From contig NZ_JAVIFW010000002.1 in assembly GCF_031157275.1 (NCBI RefSeq), forward strand, positions 372,001 to 436,000: a stretch of DNA of 64,000 nucleotides. Direction: 5' to 3'. The notes beneath the pieces were generated by a model. That model was not told where the DNA came from. It did no database searches and saw nothing but the letters and a program-made list of their open reading frames with translations. Made by a program: the position numbers and the translations under genes. The stretch comes from Streptomyces sp. LHD-70. GTDB lineage: Bacteria; Actinomycetota; Actinomycetes; Streptomycetales; Streptomycetaceae. Below are positions 8,884 to 17,723 of this stretch, one piece after another (position 1 is the stretch's first letter; each line of letters starts with the position of its first letter).

Positions 8884-10457
8884 GCCGCCGCTTCTTCGAG
8901 GTCGAGCCGGCGCAGCAGCGTACGCAGCATCTCGTCGTCGATCCGCCGCTGGTCCCGTAGCTGTACGAAGACGGCGCGCTCGGCGGCGAGAGTCTCGCGG
9001 GAGAGCCTGCGGTACGTGTCGTCGGCGGACTCACCGGTGACCGGGTTGGTGGTGCCGAGGCGCTCCCACACAGCGTTGCGGCGGCGCTCCAGGACCGTGC
9101 GCAGGCGGTCGGCGAGCGGCTGCGGCAGGGCGTTGCGCTCGTCGGCGAGCAGTTCCTCCAGGCGTTCCTCGGCCGCCCGCGAGGCCTCGCTCTGCGCCTG
9201 CGCCTCGGCGAGCGTCGCGGCCTGCTCGTCCCGGCCCGGCACCCGCAGGACCCGGATCAGCCCGGGCAGCGTCAGGCCCTGCACGACCAGTGTCCCGATG
9301 ACCGTCGTGAACGTCAGGAACAGCACCAGGTTGCGGCCGGGGAACGGCTCCCCGTCGTCCAGTGTGAGCGGGATGGAGAACGCGATCGCGAGGGACACCA
9401 CACCGCGCATGCCGGCCCAGCCCACGATGAGCGGCCCGGTCCAGGTCGGGCTGGTCTCCCGCTCCCTGATCCGCCGCGAGAGCCGCGGCAGGAACGTGGC
9501 CGGATAGACCCACACGAACCGCGCCGCGACGACCACGAGGAACACGGCCACCGCGTACCAGAGCGCCTGCGGCCCCTCGTACTCGCCGAGATCCCGGAGC
9601 ACGACGGGCAGTTGGAGCCCGATGAGGGCGAAGACGACGGATTCCAGGACGAAAGCCACCATCTTCCAGACCGCCGCTTCCTGGAGTCTGGTCGCGAAGT
9701 CCACCTGCCAGGACCGGTGCCCCAGATAGAGCGCGACGACCACGACCGCGAGCACCCCGGAGGCGTGCACCTCCTCGGCGGCCGCGTAGGCGACGAACGG
9801 GATGAGCAGCGACAGCGTGTTCTGCAGCAGCGCCTCTTTGAGGTGCGTACGCAGCCAGTGCAGCGGCACCATCAGGACCAGGCCGACCCCCACGCCGCCG
9901 AGCGCCGCGACCGCGAACTCCGCGATGCCGCCCGCCCAGCTCGCGCCCTCGCCGACGGCCGCGGCGAGCGCCACCTTGTAGGCGGTGATCGCGGTGGCGT
10001 CGTTCACCAGGGACTCGCCCTGGAGGATCGTGGTGATCCGCGAGGGCAGGCCGACGCGGCGCGCGATGGCCGTCGCCGCGACCGCGTCCGGCGGCGCGAT
10101 CACCGCACCGAGCACGAGCGCGGCGGTCAGCGGCAGATCGGGCACGAGCAGATGCACCGCATAACCCACCACAAGCGTCGCGAACAGCACATAACCGACC
10201 GAAAGCAGCGCCACCGGACGCCAGTTGGCCCGCAGATCGAGGTACGAGCTCTCCACCCCCGCGGTGTAGAGCAGGGGCGGCAACAGCAGCGGCAGGACCA
10301 CGTGCGGGTCGAGTTCGTACGGCGGCACCCCGGGGACGGACGAGACCGCGAGACCGGCGGCGACAAGCAGCAGGGGCGCGGGAACCGGCGTGCGCCGGGC
10401 CACTCCGGCGACGGCGGCGCTGCCGGCGACCAACAACAGCAACGGCAAGACATGCAT
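8862..10457 (-). CDS. Na+/H+ antiporter, CPA1 family
   Basis: 531 aa from ATG 10457 (CGGAG close upstream). About 12 membrane helices fill residues 1-400. Family motifs are LGAVIAPPDAVAATAIARR and ILQGESLVNDATAITAYKV, which contain the ion-binding Asp residues of the NhaP/SLC9-like CPA1 fold, and later VGWAGMRGVVSLAIAFSIP. A cytoplasmic C-terminal tail of ~110 residues is rich in Arg/Glu coiled coil (EASRAAEERLEELLADERN). Exchanges Na+ (or K+) for protons across the cytoplasmic membrane. Monocistronic by appearance; tail-to-tail overlap with the PLP enzyme gene. Confidence 0.92.
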   Translation of the reverse strand: MHVLPLLLLVAGSAAVAGVARRTPVPAPLLLVAAGLAVSSVPGVPPYELDPHVVLPLLLPPLLYTAGVESSYLDLRANWRPVALLSVGYVLFATLVVGYAVHLLVPDLPLTAALVLGAVIAPPDAVAATAIARRVGLPSRITTILQGESLVNDATAITAYKVALAAAVGEGASWAGGIAEFAVAALGGVGVGLVLMVPLHWLRTHLKEALLQNTLSLLIPFVAYAAAEEVHASGVLAVVVVALYLGHRSWQVDFATRLQEAAVWKMVAFVLESVVFALIGLQLPVVLRDLGEYEGPQALWYAVAVFLVVVAARFVWVYPATFLPRLSRRIRERETSPTWTGPLIVGWAGMRGVVSLAIAFSIPLTLDDGEPFPGRNLVLFLTFTTVIGTLVVQGLTLPGLIRVLRVPGRDEQAATLAEAQAQSEASRAAEERLEELLADERNALPQPLADRLRTVLERRRNAVWERLGTTNPVTGESADDTYRRLSRETLAAERAVFVQLRDQRRIDDEMLRTLLRRLDLEEAAAYREEAG

Positions 10458-10519
10458 GGCTCCGGGCCCGTCCCCTTCGGCAAGTCCACTTGTCACAGGT
10501 GCGTCGTAACCTGGCCATC

Positions 10520-10780
10520 ATGAACGAGTGCTCGCACGTCCCCCTGCTGCCGCACCCCGAGCCCCCGCCCCTCACCGCCACCTGCCCCGAGTGCGAGGCG
10601 GTCGGCAGCCACCCGGTGCAGCTGCGCCTCTGTCTGACGTGCGGGCATGTGGGCTGCTGCGACTCCTCCCCGTTCCGGCATGCCACGGCCCATTTCAAGG
10701 ACACCGGCCACCCGGTGATGCGCAGCCTCGAGCCCGGCCAGAGCTGGCGCTGGTGCTTCGCCGACGGCGCGATCGTCTGA
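10520..10780 (+). CDS. UBP-type zinc finger protein
   Basis: 86 aa from ATG 10520. It has the ZnF-UBP spacing of Cys and His: ECSHVP, CPECEAVGSH, LRLCLTCGHVGCCDSS, HATAHFKDTGHPVMRSLEPG and WRWCFAD. In eukaryotes this domain binds the C-terminus of ubiquitin; in actinobacteria it occurs as a stand-alone small protein of unknown role. It starts 62 bp from the divergent antiporter gene. No Shine-Dalgarno is obvious, so a leaderless transcript is possible. Confidence 0.88.
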   Translation: MNECSHVPLLPHPEPPPLTATCPECEAVGSHPVQLRLCLTCGHVGCCDSSPFRHATAHFKDTGHPVMRSLEPGQSWRWCFADGAIV

Positions 10781-11080
10781 CGGCGACGGACAGTGACGGC
10801 CCGCGAGACGACGTCGGACGGTTCGACCGCCCGCCACCTGGGTACGTCAACCCGGCGCGCGCTCTTTCCAATTGGGACCGCGAAACCCCTAGCCACTTTC
10901 CGTACCCGTAGACTTACTATGAGTGAACAGACGGGTCCGGGGTCCACCGGGACAGGGAGCGTGGGAGCGCGATAGCGTCACCTGCTGAACACACAGCGCA
11001 TCACCCGTGCGACGCTGTGCCGGACCGCCGCGAGCGGCGGGCCGAACCCCGAACGTGCTTGTACCACCTTGGAGGTGAGG
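10781..11080 (+). promoter_or_regulatory. upstream region of the ushX-sigH operon
   Basis: A 300-bp stretch without a credible gene. An AT-richer patch at about 10866-10922 (including TTACTATG) could be a housekeeping -10 region. I found no convincing GTTT-N-GGGTA sigma-B-type promoter by eye. A start at 10919 would give only 18 codons and I do not call it. Confidence 0.35.
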
Positions 11081-11494
11081 GTGTCCCAGATCGCAGGCGA
11101 GCCCGGGACTCAGGACTTCGTGGAAGTCCGGCTGCCGGCTGCGGGTGCCTACCTGTCGGTGCTGCGGACGGCCACGGCCGGCCTCGCGGCGCGTCTTGAC
11201 TTCACCCTGGACGAGATCGAGGACCTGCGCATCGCGGTCGACGAGGCCTGCGCGATCCTGCTCCAGCAGGCCGTGCCGGGCTCCGTGCTCAGCTGCGTCT
11301 TCCGACTCGTCGACGACTCACTCGAGGTCACGGTCTCGGCGCCCACCACCGACGGCCGCGCCCCCGAGCGCGACACCTTCGCTTGGACTGTCCTGTCGGC
11401 CCTCGCGGGCAAGGTCGACTCCCATGTCGCCGACGACAAGACCGTCTCGATCAGCCTGTACAAACAGCGCGGCGCGGGACCCGGGCCGGCGTGA
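11081..11494 (+). CDS. ushX: anti-sigma factor, RsbW/HATPase type (UshX-like)
   Basis: 137 aa from GTG 11081, with GGAGG 5 nt before it. GHKL/HATPase_c2 serine kinase fold: LRTATAGLAARLDFTLDEIEDLRIAVDEACAILLQQA covers the N-box region; the C-terminal part (FAWTVLSALAGKVDS, KTVSISLYK) matches RsbW-like anti-sigma factors. These bind SigB-family sigma factors and switch partners with an anti-anti-sigma protein. The next gene encodes such a sigma factor and overlaps by 4 nt (GTGA), strong evidence for a cognate pair. The name follows the S. coelicolor gene that precedes sigH. Confidence 0.88.
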   Translation: MSQIAGEPGTQDFVEVRLPAAGAYLSVLRTATAGLAARLDFTLDEIEDLRIAVDEACAILLQQAVPGSVLSCVFRLVDDSLEVTVSAPTTDGRAPERDTFAWTVLSALAGKVDSHVADDKTVSISLYKQRGAGPGPA

Positions 11495-12522
11495 CGAACG
11501 GGGACGGGCCGGTGCGTGACGAAGAGCGCAGCGCAAGGAGTCTGCCCGCCGAGAACACCGACGGCAGCGACGGAGTGCCCAGGGCGCGGCGCGCCCCGGA
11601 CATCCCCGAGCAACAGGCCAGGCCGCACCCGGAGGAACCGGGCACGACGGAGCGGGCACAGCGCGATGGCAGGAGCGAGCACCAGGTCGGCGGCGGCCGG
11701 GGAGCGCCTCCCAGCAGCAGCTGGGGGAGGGCGGGACACATGACAGAGCACGGGCACCACCACGATCCGCAGGACCGCAGCGGCGCGCGGGCGATGTTCA
11801 TCGAGCTGCGCAAGCTGCCCGACGGCAGCCCGGAGTACGCGCAGCTGCGGAACCAGCTGGTCCGCATGCATCTGCCCCTGGTCGAGCACCTCGCCCGCCG
11901 CTTCCGCAACCGCGGCGAGCCGCTCGACGACCTGACGCAGGTCGCGACGATCGGCCTGATCAAGTCGGTGGACCGCTTCGACCCGGAGCGCGGCGTCGAG
12001 TTCTCGACGTACGCGACGCCCACGGTCGTCGGCGAGATCAAGCGGCACTTCCGCGACAAGGGCTGGGCGGTACGCGTACCGCGTCGGCTGCAGGAGCTGC
12101 GCCTGTCCCTCACCACCGCGACCGCCGAGCTCTCCCAGCAGCACGGCCGCTCCCCCACGGTGCACGAGCTGGCCGAGCGGCTGAGCATCTCCGAGGAGGA
12201 GGTCCTGGAGGGCCTGGAGTCGGCGAACGCCTACTCCACGCTGTCCCTGGACGTCCCGGACACGGACGACGAATCACCGGCCGTGGCGGACACCCTGGGC
12301 GCGGAGGACGAGGCCCTGGAGGGCGTCGAGTACCGCGAGTCCCTGAAGCCGCTTCTGGAGGACCTGCCGCCGCGCGAGAAGCGCATCCTGCTGCTGCGGT
12401 TCTTCGGGAACATGACGCAGTCGCAGATCGCCCAGGAGGTCGGCATCTCGCAGATGCATGTCTCCCGGCTCCTCGCGCGCACGCTCGCGCAGCTGCGCGA
12501 GCGCCTGCTGGTCGAGGAGTAA
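11491..12522 (+). CDS. sigH: RNA polymerase sigma factor, SigB/SigF family (SigH)
   Basis: 343 aa if it starts at GTG 11491, which overlaps the anti-sigma stop. Region 2: NQLVRMHLPLVEHLARRFRN, DDLTQVATIGLIKSVDRFDP, FSTYATPTVVGEIKRHFRDK. Region 3: RVPRRLQELRLSLTTATAEL. Region 4: LPPREKRILLLRFFGNMTQS, then QEVGISQMHVSRLLARTLAQ. The first ~95 residues are Arg/Glu/Pro-rich and poorly conserved. An internal ATG at 11740 has GGGAGGG upstream and would give a 260-aa form; S. coelicolor SigH is known to occur in several N-terminal lengths. Stress-response partner switching with UshX is expected. A palindromic element lies inside the N-terminal extension (11705-11732). Confidence 0.93.
   Translation: MTNGDGPVRDEERSARSLPAENTDGSDGVPRARRAPDIPEQQARPHPEEPGTTERAQRDGRSEHQVGGGRGAPPSSSWGRAGHMTEHGHHHDPQDRSGARAMFIELRKLPDGSPEYAQLRNQLVRMHLPLVEHLARRFRNRGEPLDDLTQVATIGLIKSVDRFDPERGVEFSTYATPTVVGEIKRHFRDKGWAVRVPRRLQELRLSLTTATAELSQQHGRSPTVHELAERLSISEEEVLEGLESANAYSTLSLDVPDTDDESPAVADTLGAEDEALEGVEYRESLKPLLEDLPPREKRILLLRFFGNMTQSQIAQEVGISQMHVSRLLARTLAQLRERLLVEE
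11705..11732. repeat. palindromic element inside the sigH 5' region
   Basis: CGCCTCCCAGCAGCAGCTG followed by GGGGAGGGCG forms a hairpin (CTCCC-AGC against GCT-GGGAG with two bulged G). It belongs to the CTCCCAGC...GCTGGGGGAG type of short palindrome that is widespread in Streptomyces (recollection). It is read in frame by sigH just upstream of the internal ATG 11740. Confidence 0.6.
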
Positions 12523-12637
12523 CCACCCACCACCGCGCGGGACCGCCCGGACCCGCGCCATCACCTGCGCACACCGATCACGGACGGCGATCAGGCCCGG
12601 GACCGCCCGGCCCTCGCACTCGCACGACGAGCGACGG

Positions 12638-13063
12638 CTAGGCGGTGTCGCGTCGGCCGATGCCCAGCGCCTGCGTCGTCTCCGGGTTCACAAGCAGCAC
12701 CAGCGAGGTCACCGCGACCACGGCGAGCGCGATCCCGGCGGGGATCGCGACGCTGTTCGTCTGCAGCAGCTGCCAGGCCACCGGCAGCGCCATGATCTGC
12801 GTGATGATCGCCGGACCGCGGCTCCAGCTGCGCAGCCGGAACAGCCCGCGCGCGGCGATCAGCGGCAGCAGCGCGAGCGCGATCATCGTCAGCCCGCCGG
12901 TCACGGCGGTCCGCTCGTCCCCCGCACCGCTCAGCCCCTGGACCGCGAGATAGCCGCCCACGGCGACGAGCACCAGGCCTTCGAGCGCGGCGAGCGCCGC
13001 GGCGGCGGTCAGGCGCGGCGGGCGCGGGCCTTCGGACTTCGGGGTCTGCTCAGCACTGCTCAC
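12638..13063 (-). CDS. small four-helix integral membrane protein, unknown function
   Basis: 141 aa from GTG 13063; the frame is open further but that part overlaps the divergent gene's promoter. After a short charged N-terminus (SSAEQTPKSEGPRPP) there are four hydrophobic segments: AALEGLVLVAVGGYLAV, GGLTMIALALLPLIAARGLF, GPAIITQIMALPVAWQLL and GIALAVVAVTSLVLLV. It ends NPETTQALGIGRRDTA. Not assigned to a functional family. Divergent from the diacylglycerol-kinase-fold gene and convergent with sigH. Confidence 0.8.
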   Translation of the reverse strand: MSSAEQTPKSEGPRPPRLTAAAALAALEGLVLVAVGGYLAVQGLSGAGDERTAVTGGLTMIALALLPLIAARGLFRLRSWSRGPAIITQIMALPVAWQLLQTNSVAIPAGIALAVVAVTSLVLLVNPETTQALGIGRRDTA

Positions 13064-13197
13064 CCCTGCAGGGTAGCCCCGCCCCGCGGCCGCCCCCGGG
13101 GCAAGGGGCCGAGTGCGGGCGGTGTGCGGGGCCGGGTGCGGACTGCGGGCGGACCTCGGTCTGGGCCACGTAAAGAGCGGTGGGTACGCTGCTTCGC

Positions 13198-14163
13198 ATG
13201 CGTGCACTTCTCGTGGTCAACCCGGCGGCAACCACCACCAGTGCCCGCACCAGGGACGTACTGATCCATGCGCTCGCCAGCGAGATGAAGCTCGAGGCGG
13301 TGACCACGGAGTACCGCGGACACGCCCGCGACCTGGGCCGGCAGGCCGCGGAGAGCAAGGACATCGAGCTGGTCGTGGCCCTCGGCGGCGACGGCACGGT
13401 CAACGAGGTCGTGAACGGCCTGCTGCACAACGGCCCGCGCCCCTCCCTGCCCGGCCTCGCGGTCGTCCCCGGCGGCTCCACCAACGTCTTCGCCCGCGCC
13501 CTCGGCCTGCCCAACGACCCGGTCGAGGCCACCGGCGCCCTGCTCGACGCCCTGCGCACCGGCAGTGAGCGCACGGTCGGGCTCGGCCTGGCGGCAGGAA
13601 CCCCGGGCACCGAGGACGAGGGCGTGCCGGAGCGCTGGTTCACGTTCTGCGCCGGCCTCGGATTCGACGCCAGCGTGATCGGCCGGGTCGAAAAGGAGCG
13701 GGAGCGCGGCAGGCGTTCGACGCATGCGCTCTACGTACGACAGATGGTGCGGCAGTTCCTCGACGAGCAGAACCGCAGGAACGGCACGATCACTCTGGAG
13801 CAGACCGGCGAGGACCCGGTCAGCGATCTTGTCCTCGCCATAATCTGCAACACCTCGCCCTGGACCTACCTGGGCAATCGCCCGGTGTACGCGTCCCCGC
13901 AGGCGAGCTTCGACACCGGGCTCGACGTGCTCGGACTGAGCAAGCTGTCGACCCCCGCGATGACCCGTTACGCGACCCAGCTGCTCACTTCAAGCCCGGA
14001 GCGCGGACCGCACGGCAAGCACGCCGCGACGCTGCACGACCTGACGGACTTCACCTTGCAATCCAAGGCCCCGATCCCCTTCCAGATGGACGGTGACCAC
14101 CTGGGACTACGCACGAGCGTGACGTTCACAGGCGTACGCCGTGCACTGCGTGTGATTGTGTGA
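13198..14163 (+). CDS. diacylglycerol/lipid kinase family protein (DAGK_cat)
   Basis: 321 aa from ATG 13198. The catalytic motif is VVALGGDGTVNEVVNGLLHN (GGDGT binds ATP) with LAVVPGGSTNVFARALGLP next, both hallmarks of the DAGK/sphingosine-kinase/YegS superfamily. The C-terminal beta domain has AIICNTSPWTYLGNRPVY and FQMDGDHLG. Likely phosphorylates a lipid or related hydroxyl substrate at the membrane; the exact substrate is unknown. Located between sigH and wblE, with a 317-bp gap before wblE. Confidence 0.92.
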   Translation: MRALLVVNPAATTTSARTRDVLIHALASEMKLEAVTTEYRGHARDLGRQAAESKDIELVVALGGDGTVNEVVNGLLHNGPRPSLPGLAVVPGGSTNVFARALGLPNDPVEATGALLDALRTGSERTVGLGLAAGTPGTEDEGVPERWFTFCAGLGFDASVIGRVEKERERGRRSTHALYVRQMVRQFLDEQNRRNGTITLEQTGEDPVSDLVLAIICNTSPWTYLGNRPVYASPQASFDTGLDVLGLSKLSTPAMTRYATQLLTSSPERGPHGKHAATLHDLTDFTLQSKAPIPFQMDGDHLGLRTSVTFTGVRRALRVIV

Positions 14164-14480
14164 GCGGAAGACGCTAAAGTCCTTGCACTCGAACGTTTAG
14201 ACCAGGATCCACCCCATGGAATGACGGCTGTGACCTAGCCGACACCGAGGAATCAAAAAAAACTTTCCAGAAGGGGTTGTATCCGCCGCCGAGGTTTGCG
14301 AATCTTTTCTTGGCGCTCAGGACGGCCCGCAACACCGGCCCCACAGAGAGCCCGAACCCCCTCTCTCACACAGGACCTGCACCAGGCAACTGGTGGTTGG
14401 CCCTTCACTTGCGGGGGGATTCGTGAAAGCGTTCACATTCACAAGCAACCTGCACGTAATACCAAGGAGAGGTAGCAGCC
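14164..14480 (+). promoter_or_regulatory. long leader/promoter region of wblE
   Basis: A 317-bp non-coding stretch. It contains a run of eight A followed by CTTTCCAGAAGG near 14256, and several AT-richer patches unusual for this genome (TTTGCGAATCTTTTCTTGG), which suggests promoter and leader sequence. I cannot place a transcription start. Confidence 0.4.
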
Positions 14481-14738
14481 ATGGACTGGCGTCACAACGC
14501 CGTTTGCCGCGAGGAAGACCCCGAGCTGTTCTTCCCCATCGGCAACACCGGTCCTGCGCTGCTGCAGATCGAGGAAGCCAAGGCCGTCTGCCGCCGCTGC
14601 CCCGTCGTGGAGCAGTGCCTGCAGTGGGCGCTCGAGTCCGGCCAGGACTCCGGCGTCTGGGGTGGCCTCAGCGAGGACGAGCGTCGCGCGATGAAGCGCC
14701 GCGCCGCCCGCAACCGGGCCCGCCAGGCCAGCGCCTGA
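14481..14738 (+). CDS. wblE: WhiB-family iron-sulfur regulator WblE
   Basis: 85 aa, AAGGAGAGG upstream of ATG 14481. Four cysteines that ligate a [4Fe-4S] cluster: C9, C37, C40 and C46 in NAVCREEDPELFF and AVCRRCPVVEQCLQWALE. The GVWGGLSEDERRAMKRR turn and basic tail (KRRAARNRARQASA) form the sigma-factor/DNA contact end. The sequence matches my recollection of S. coelicolor WblE almost residue for residue. WhiB-like proteins bind region 4 of the principal sigma factor and respond to redox or NO. Followed by a strong terminator, so transcribed alone. Confidence 0.93.
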   Translation: MDWRHNAVCREEDPELFFPIGNTGPALLQIEEAKAVCRRCPVVEQCLQWALESGQDSGVWGGLSEDERRAMKRRAARNRARQASA

Positions 14739-14844
14739 CACCCCCGCCCCGAACGAGCCTGAGCCCGGCGGCGCGTACGGCGAGTACGCATCTCCCGCCC
14801 CCGAGCCGCAGCGCGCAGTACCCCCCGATGCGCTCAGCAACGTG

Positions 14845-14886
14845 AGCAGTAAGCCCCGGACCCACCAGAGTCCGGGGCTTACTGCT
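14845..14886 (+). terminator. Rho-independent-like terminator after wblE
   Basis: Perfect 17-bp inverted repeat AGCAGTAAGCCCCGGAC / GTCCGGGGCTTACTGCT around an 8-nt loop, about 105 bp downstream of wblE and before the convergent kinase gene; it can serve both strands. Confidence 0.88.
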
Positions 14887-14984
14887 GTTCGGGGTGAGTG
14901 ACCAACTGCCTTAACTGCCTTACGGGAATGCCGAGTTGAGGCAGAGGTCCCGGGTGCGAGTTCCCCGGGGCCCCGTGATCCGTG

Positions 14985-16460
14985 TTACTTCTCGCCGTGC
15001 ACCGGGATGTCGAGGATCACCCGCGTGCCCTTCTCGGGTGCCGGGACCATGTCGAACGTGCCGCTCAACTCGCCCTCCACCAGCGTCCGTACGATCTGCA
15101 GGCCGAGGTTGCCGGCGCGGCGCGGGTCGAAGTCGGCGGGCAGGCCCACGCCGTCGTCCTGGACGGTGATGAGCAGGCGGGCGTCCTTGCGCGTGCCGCC
15201 GCGGACCGCGGAGACCTCGACCGTGCCGGTGTCGCCCTCGCGGAAGCCGTGCTCCAGGGCGTTCTGCAGGACCTCGGTGAGGACCATCGAGAGCGGGGTG
15301 GCGACCTCGGCGTCCAGGATGCCGAAGCGTCCGCTGCGGCGGCCGGTCACCTTGCCCGGGGAGATCTCGGCCACCATCGCGAGGACGCGGTCGGCGATCT
15401 CGTCGAACTCGACGCGTTCGTCGAGGTTCTGCGAGAGCGTCTCGTGCACGATCGCGATCGAGCCCACCCGGCGCACGGCCTCTTCGAGTGCCTCGCGGCC
15501 ACGGTCGGACTCGATGCGGCGGGCCTGCAGGCGCAGCAGGGCCGCGACGGTCTGCAGGTTGTTCTTCACCCGGTGGTGGATCTCCCGGATGGTGGCGTCC
15601 TTGGTGATCAACTCGCGCTCGCGGCGGCGGAGTTCGGTGACGTCACGCAGCAGGACGAGGGAGCCGATGCGGGTGCCCTTGGGCTTGAGGGGGATGGCGC
15701 GGAGCTGGATCACACCGTCGTCCCCCTCCACCTCCGTCTCGCGCGGGGCCCAGCCGCTGGCCAGCTTGACCAGGGCTTCGTCCACGGGGCCTCGGGACGG
15801 GGCGAGTTCGGCGGTGGTCCGGCCGAGGTGGTGGCCGACGAGGTCGGCGGCGAGGCCCAGTCGGTGGTACGCGGACAGGGCGTTCGGTGAGGCGTACTGC
15901 ACGATGCCGTCGGCGTCGAGGCGGATCAGGCCGTCGCCCACGCGCGGGGACGCGTCCATGTCGACCTGCTGGCCGGGGAACGGGAAGGAGCCGGCGGCGA
16001 TCATCTGCGCGAGGTCGGAGGCGCTCTGGAGGTACGTCAGCTCCAGGCGGCTCGGCGTACGGACCGTGAGGAGGTTGGTGTTGCGGGCGATGACGCCGAG
16101 GACGCGGCCCTCACGGCGCACCGGGATGGACTCGACGCGGACCGGGACCTCCTCGCGCCACTCCGGGTCGCCCTCGCGCACGATGCGGCCCTCGTCGAGC
16201 GCGGCGTCGAGCAGGGGGCGGCGGCCTCGGGGGACGAGGTGGCCGACCATGTCGTCCTGGTACGACGTCGGGCCGGTGTTGGGGCGCATCTGGGCGACGG
16301 AGACATAGCGGGTGCCGTCGCGTGTGGGGACCCACAGGACCAGGTCGGCGAAGGAGAGGTCGGAGAGCAGCTGCCACTCCGAGACCAGCAGGTGCAGCCA
16401 CTCGAGGTCGGTGTCGCCGAGGGCCGTGTGCTGGCGTACGAGTTCGTTCATGGAGGGCAC
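14985..16460 (-). CDS. PdtaS-like cytoplasmic sensor histidine kinase
   Basis: 491 aa if started at GTG 16460 (VPSMNELVRQ); ATG 16451 is the alternative. N-terminal GAF-like domain (about 1-150), then a PAS domain (RLDADGIVQYASPNALSAYH). The HisKA_2 phosphoacceptor is TIREIHHRVKNNLQTVAALL, where the first H is modified, followed by a HATPase_c domain with LTEVLQNALEHGFRE, TVQDDGVGLP and NLGLQIVRTLVEGEL. No transmembrane segments. This is the architecture of mycobacterial PdtaS, which signals to an ANTAR regulator; no such response regulator is encoded next to it. Convergent with wblE. Confidence 0.9.
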   Translation of the reverse strand: MPSMNELVRQHTALGDTDLEWLHLLVSEWQLLSDLSFADLVLWVPTRDGTRYVSVAQMRPNTGPTSYQDDMVGHLVPRGRRPLLDAALDEGRIVREGDPEWREEVPVRVESIPVRREGRVLGVIARNTNLLTVRTPSRLELTYLQSASDLAQMIAAGSFPFPGQQVDMDASPRVGDGLIRLDADGIVQYASPNALSAYHRLGLAADLVGHHLGRTTAELAPSRGPVDEALVKLASGWAPRETEVEGDDGVIQLRAIPLKPKGTRIGSLVLLRDVTELRRRERELITKDATIREIHHRVKNNLQTVAALLRLQARRIESDRGREALEEAVRRVGSIAIVHETLSQNLDERVEFDEIADRVLAMVAEISPGKVTGRRSGRFGILDAEVATPLSMVLTEVLQNALEHGFREGDTGTVEVSAVRGGTRKDARLLITVQDDGVGLPADFDPRRAGNLGLQIVRTLVEGELSGTFDMVPAPEKGTRVILDIPVHGEK

Positions 16461-16831
16461 GTGTGCGAGCGTACCTTTCGGCTCGGACAGCGCGGACGCG
16501 GTCGTACGGCCCCCGGAAACACCCGCGGGCCGCGGCGCCCGAGAGGGACCCTCAACCCTCACCGGCACCGCAGCCCGGAGCTGATCCGGCCGTCGGGTGT
16601 GCGGTCCCGTGCGGCCGGGAGGCTCCGACGCGGTCAGGGCAGAGAGCGTCGGGCGCCTCAATCCGCTCTTCTGTGCGGGAAGAGCGGAAGCTTTGAAGCT
16701 TTACTTGTGCATTGTGGACTAGACCATTATCCGATGTCCATGCGTCGGCAGAGGTTTGTTCTTGTTTCTTTCTCTGAGGACGTCCGGGGTCAACGGTCTC
16801 ATGGACAGGCCTCGTGGACGGTGGACGGGCC
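16461..16831. other. intergenic region without recognisable gene
   Basis: 371 bp between the histidine kinase start and the TetR stop. All frames that cross it look like shadows of the flanking genes. An AT-richer patch near 16690-16790 (GAAGCTTTACTTGTGCATTG) may hold a promoter. Nothing else seen. Confidence 0.5.
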
Positions 16832-17488
16832 TCATGGAGCCGGGGGCCAGGCGGCCATCGCCAGGTCGGCCACGCGCTCCAGCTCCTCCTGGCTCGCGCC
16901 GTCCCTGGCCTGCTGGGACATGCCTTGGAAGACGGCGGCGGTGTACCGCGCGAGGGCTGCGGCGTCGCAGTCCGAGGGGAGTTCGCCGGCGGCGATGTCC
17001 GCGCGGATGCGGGAGGCGAAGTCGGCGATGTTGGCGTTGCGGCGCTCGCGCAGGGTCTCCTCGACCTCCGGTGTCGTGCAGTTGGTGGCCGCGTGGATGA
17101 CGAGGCAGCCGTGCGGTCGGCCGGGGGCGGCGAACTCGGCGGCGGCCTCGCGCAGCAACCGGCCGAGACCGGCGCGGGCCGTCGGCTCCTCTTCGAGGGC
17201 CCGCGCAGCGAAGGCGCCGTATCTCTCCACGTACTCCGTGAGGACCTCTTCGAAGAGCGTGCGCTTGTCGCCGAAGGCGGCGTACAGGCTCGGAGGACCG
17301 ATGCCCATGGCCCGGGTGAGGTCGGAGACGGACGTGGCTTCGTAACCCCGCTCCCAGAACGTCCAGATCGCCTGGCGCAGGGCCTCCTCGCGGTCGAAGG
17401 AGCGGGGGCGGCCGCGCTGCCTCGCGCCGCCCGCCGGCTGCTCCGACGGGCGGCCGTCACGTCTCTGCGCTGCCGGGTTCGCCACCAT
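16832..17488 (-). CDS. TetR/AcrR family transcriptional regulator
   Basis: 218 aa from ATG 17488. Residues ~24-70 form the TetR helix-turn-helix: GRPRSFDREEALRQAIWTFW, GYEATSVSDLTRAMGIGPPS, LYAAFGDKRTLFEEV. The C-terminal ligand-binding domain contains CLVIHAATNCTTPEVEETLR, a segment typical of regulators with thiol or small-electrophile effectors. The start is close to TATACAAT, so the mRNA may be nearly leaderless. Upstream lies the nagB promoter region, transcribed the other way, but no functional link is evident. Confidence 0.88.
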   Translation of the reverse strand: MVANPAAQRRDGRPSEQPAGGARQRGRPRSFDREEALRQAIWTFWERGYEATSVSDLTRAMGIGPPSLYAAFGDKRTLFEEVLTEYVERYGAFAARALEEEPTARAGLGRLLREAAAEFAAPGRPHGCLVIHAATNCTTPEVEETLRERRNANIADFASRIRADIAAGELPSDCDAAALARYTAAVFQGMSQQARDGASQEELERVADLAMAAWPPAP

Positions 17489-17650
17489 GGTGAGAATTGT
17501 ATAGCGGACACTAGAGAAACGGGGTGCCGGGCTGTGGATTTCTCCGGAGCCCGTGCTCCGGATCGTCCGAGTCGCCGGTGCGGCGTACGGGGTGTGGAGT
17601 GGTGGAGGGAGTGTGCGGTTCACGGGGCGAGGGCCGCGGAGCTCTGTTAG

Positions 17651-17666
17651 ATTGGTCTATACCACC
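17651..17666 (+). promoter_or_regulatory. DasR operator (dre-like) upstream of nagB
   Basis: ATTGGTCTATACCACC matches 12 of 16 positions of the dre palindrome ACTGGTCTAGACCAGT and keeps the TGGTCT...ACCA core. It is 58 bp before the nagB start. DasR bound here would repress nagB until glucosamine-6-phosphate relieves it (known for Streptomyces). Confidence 0.8.
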
Positions 17667-17723
17667 AAGACTCACACGACCCAAGCGCGTGCACATCCAC
17701 TACCTCAGATCGGCAGGCCCAGC

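Noticed and set aside
10793..10975. short frame upstream of ushX
   Set aside because: Composition and lack of a ribosome site suggest leader DNA rather than a peptide gene.
14180..14220. dre-like half site (GTTTAGACCAGG) before wblE
   Set aside because: Only one arm matches and no aminosugar gene follows; not enough to call a DasR operator.
14220..14250. possible SigR promoter (GGAAT) before wblE
   Set aside because: The base triplet 18 nt later is GAC, not GTT.
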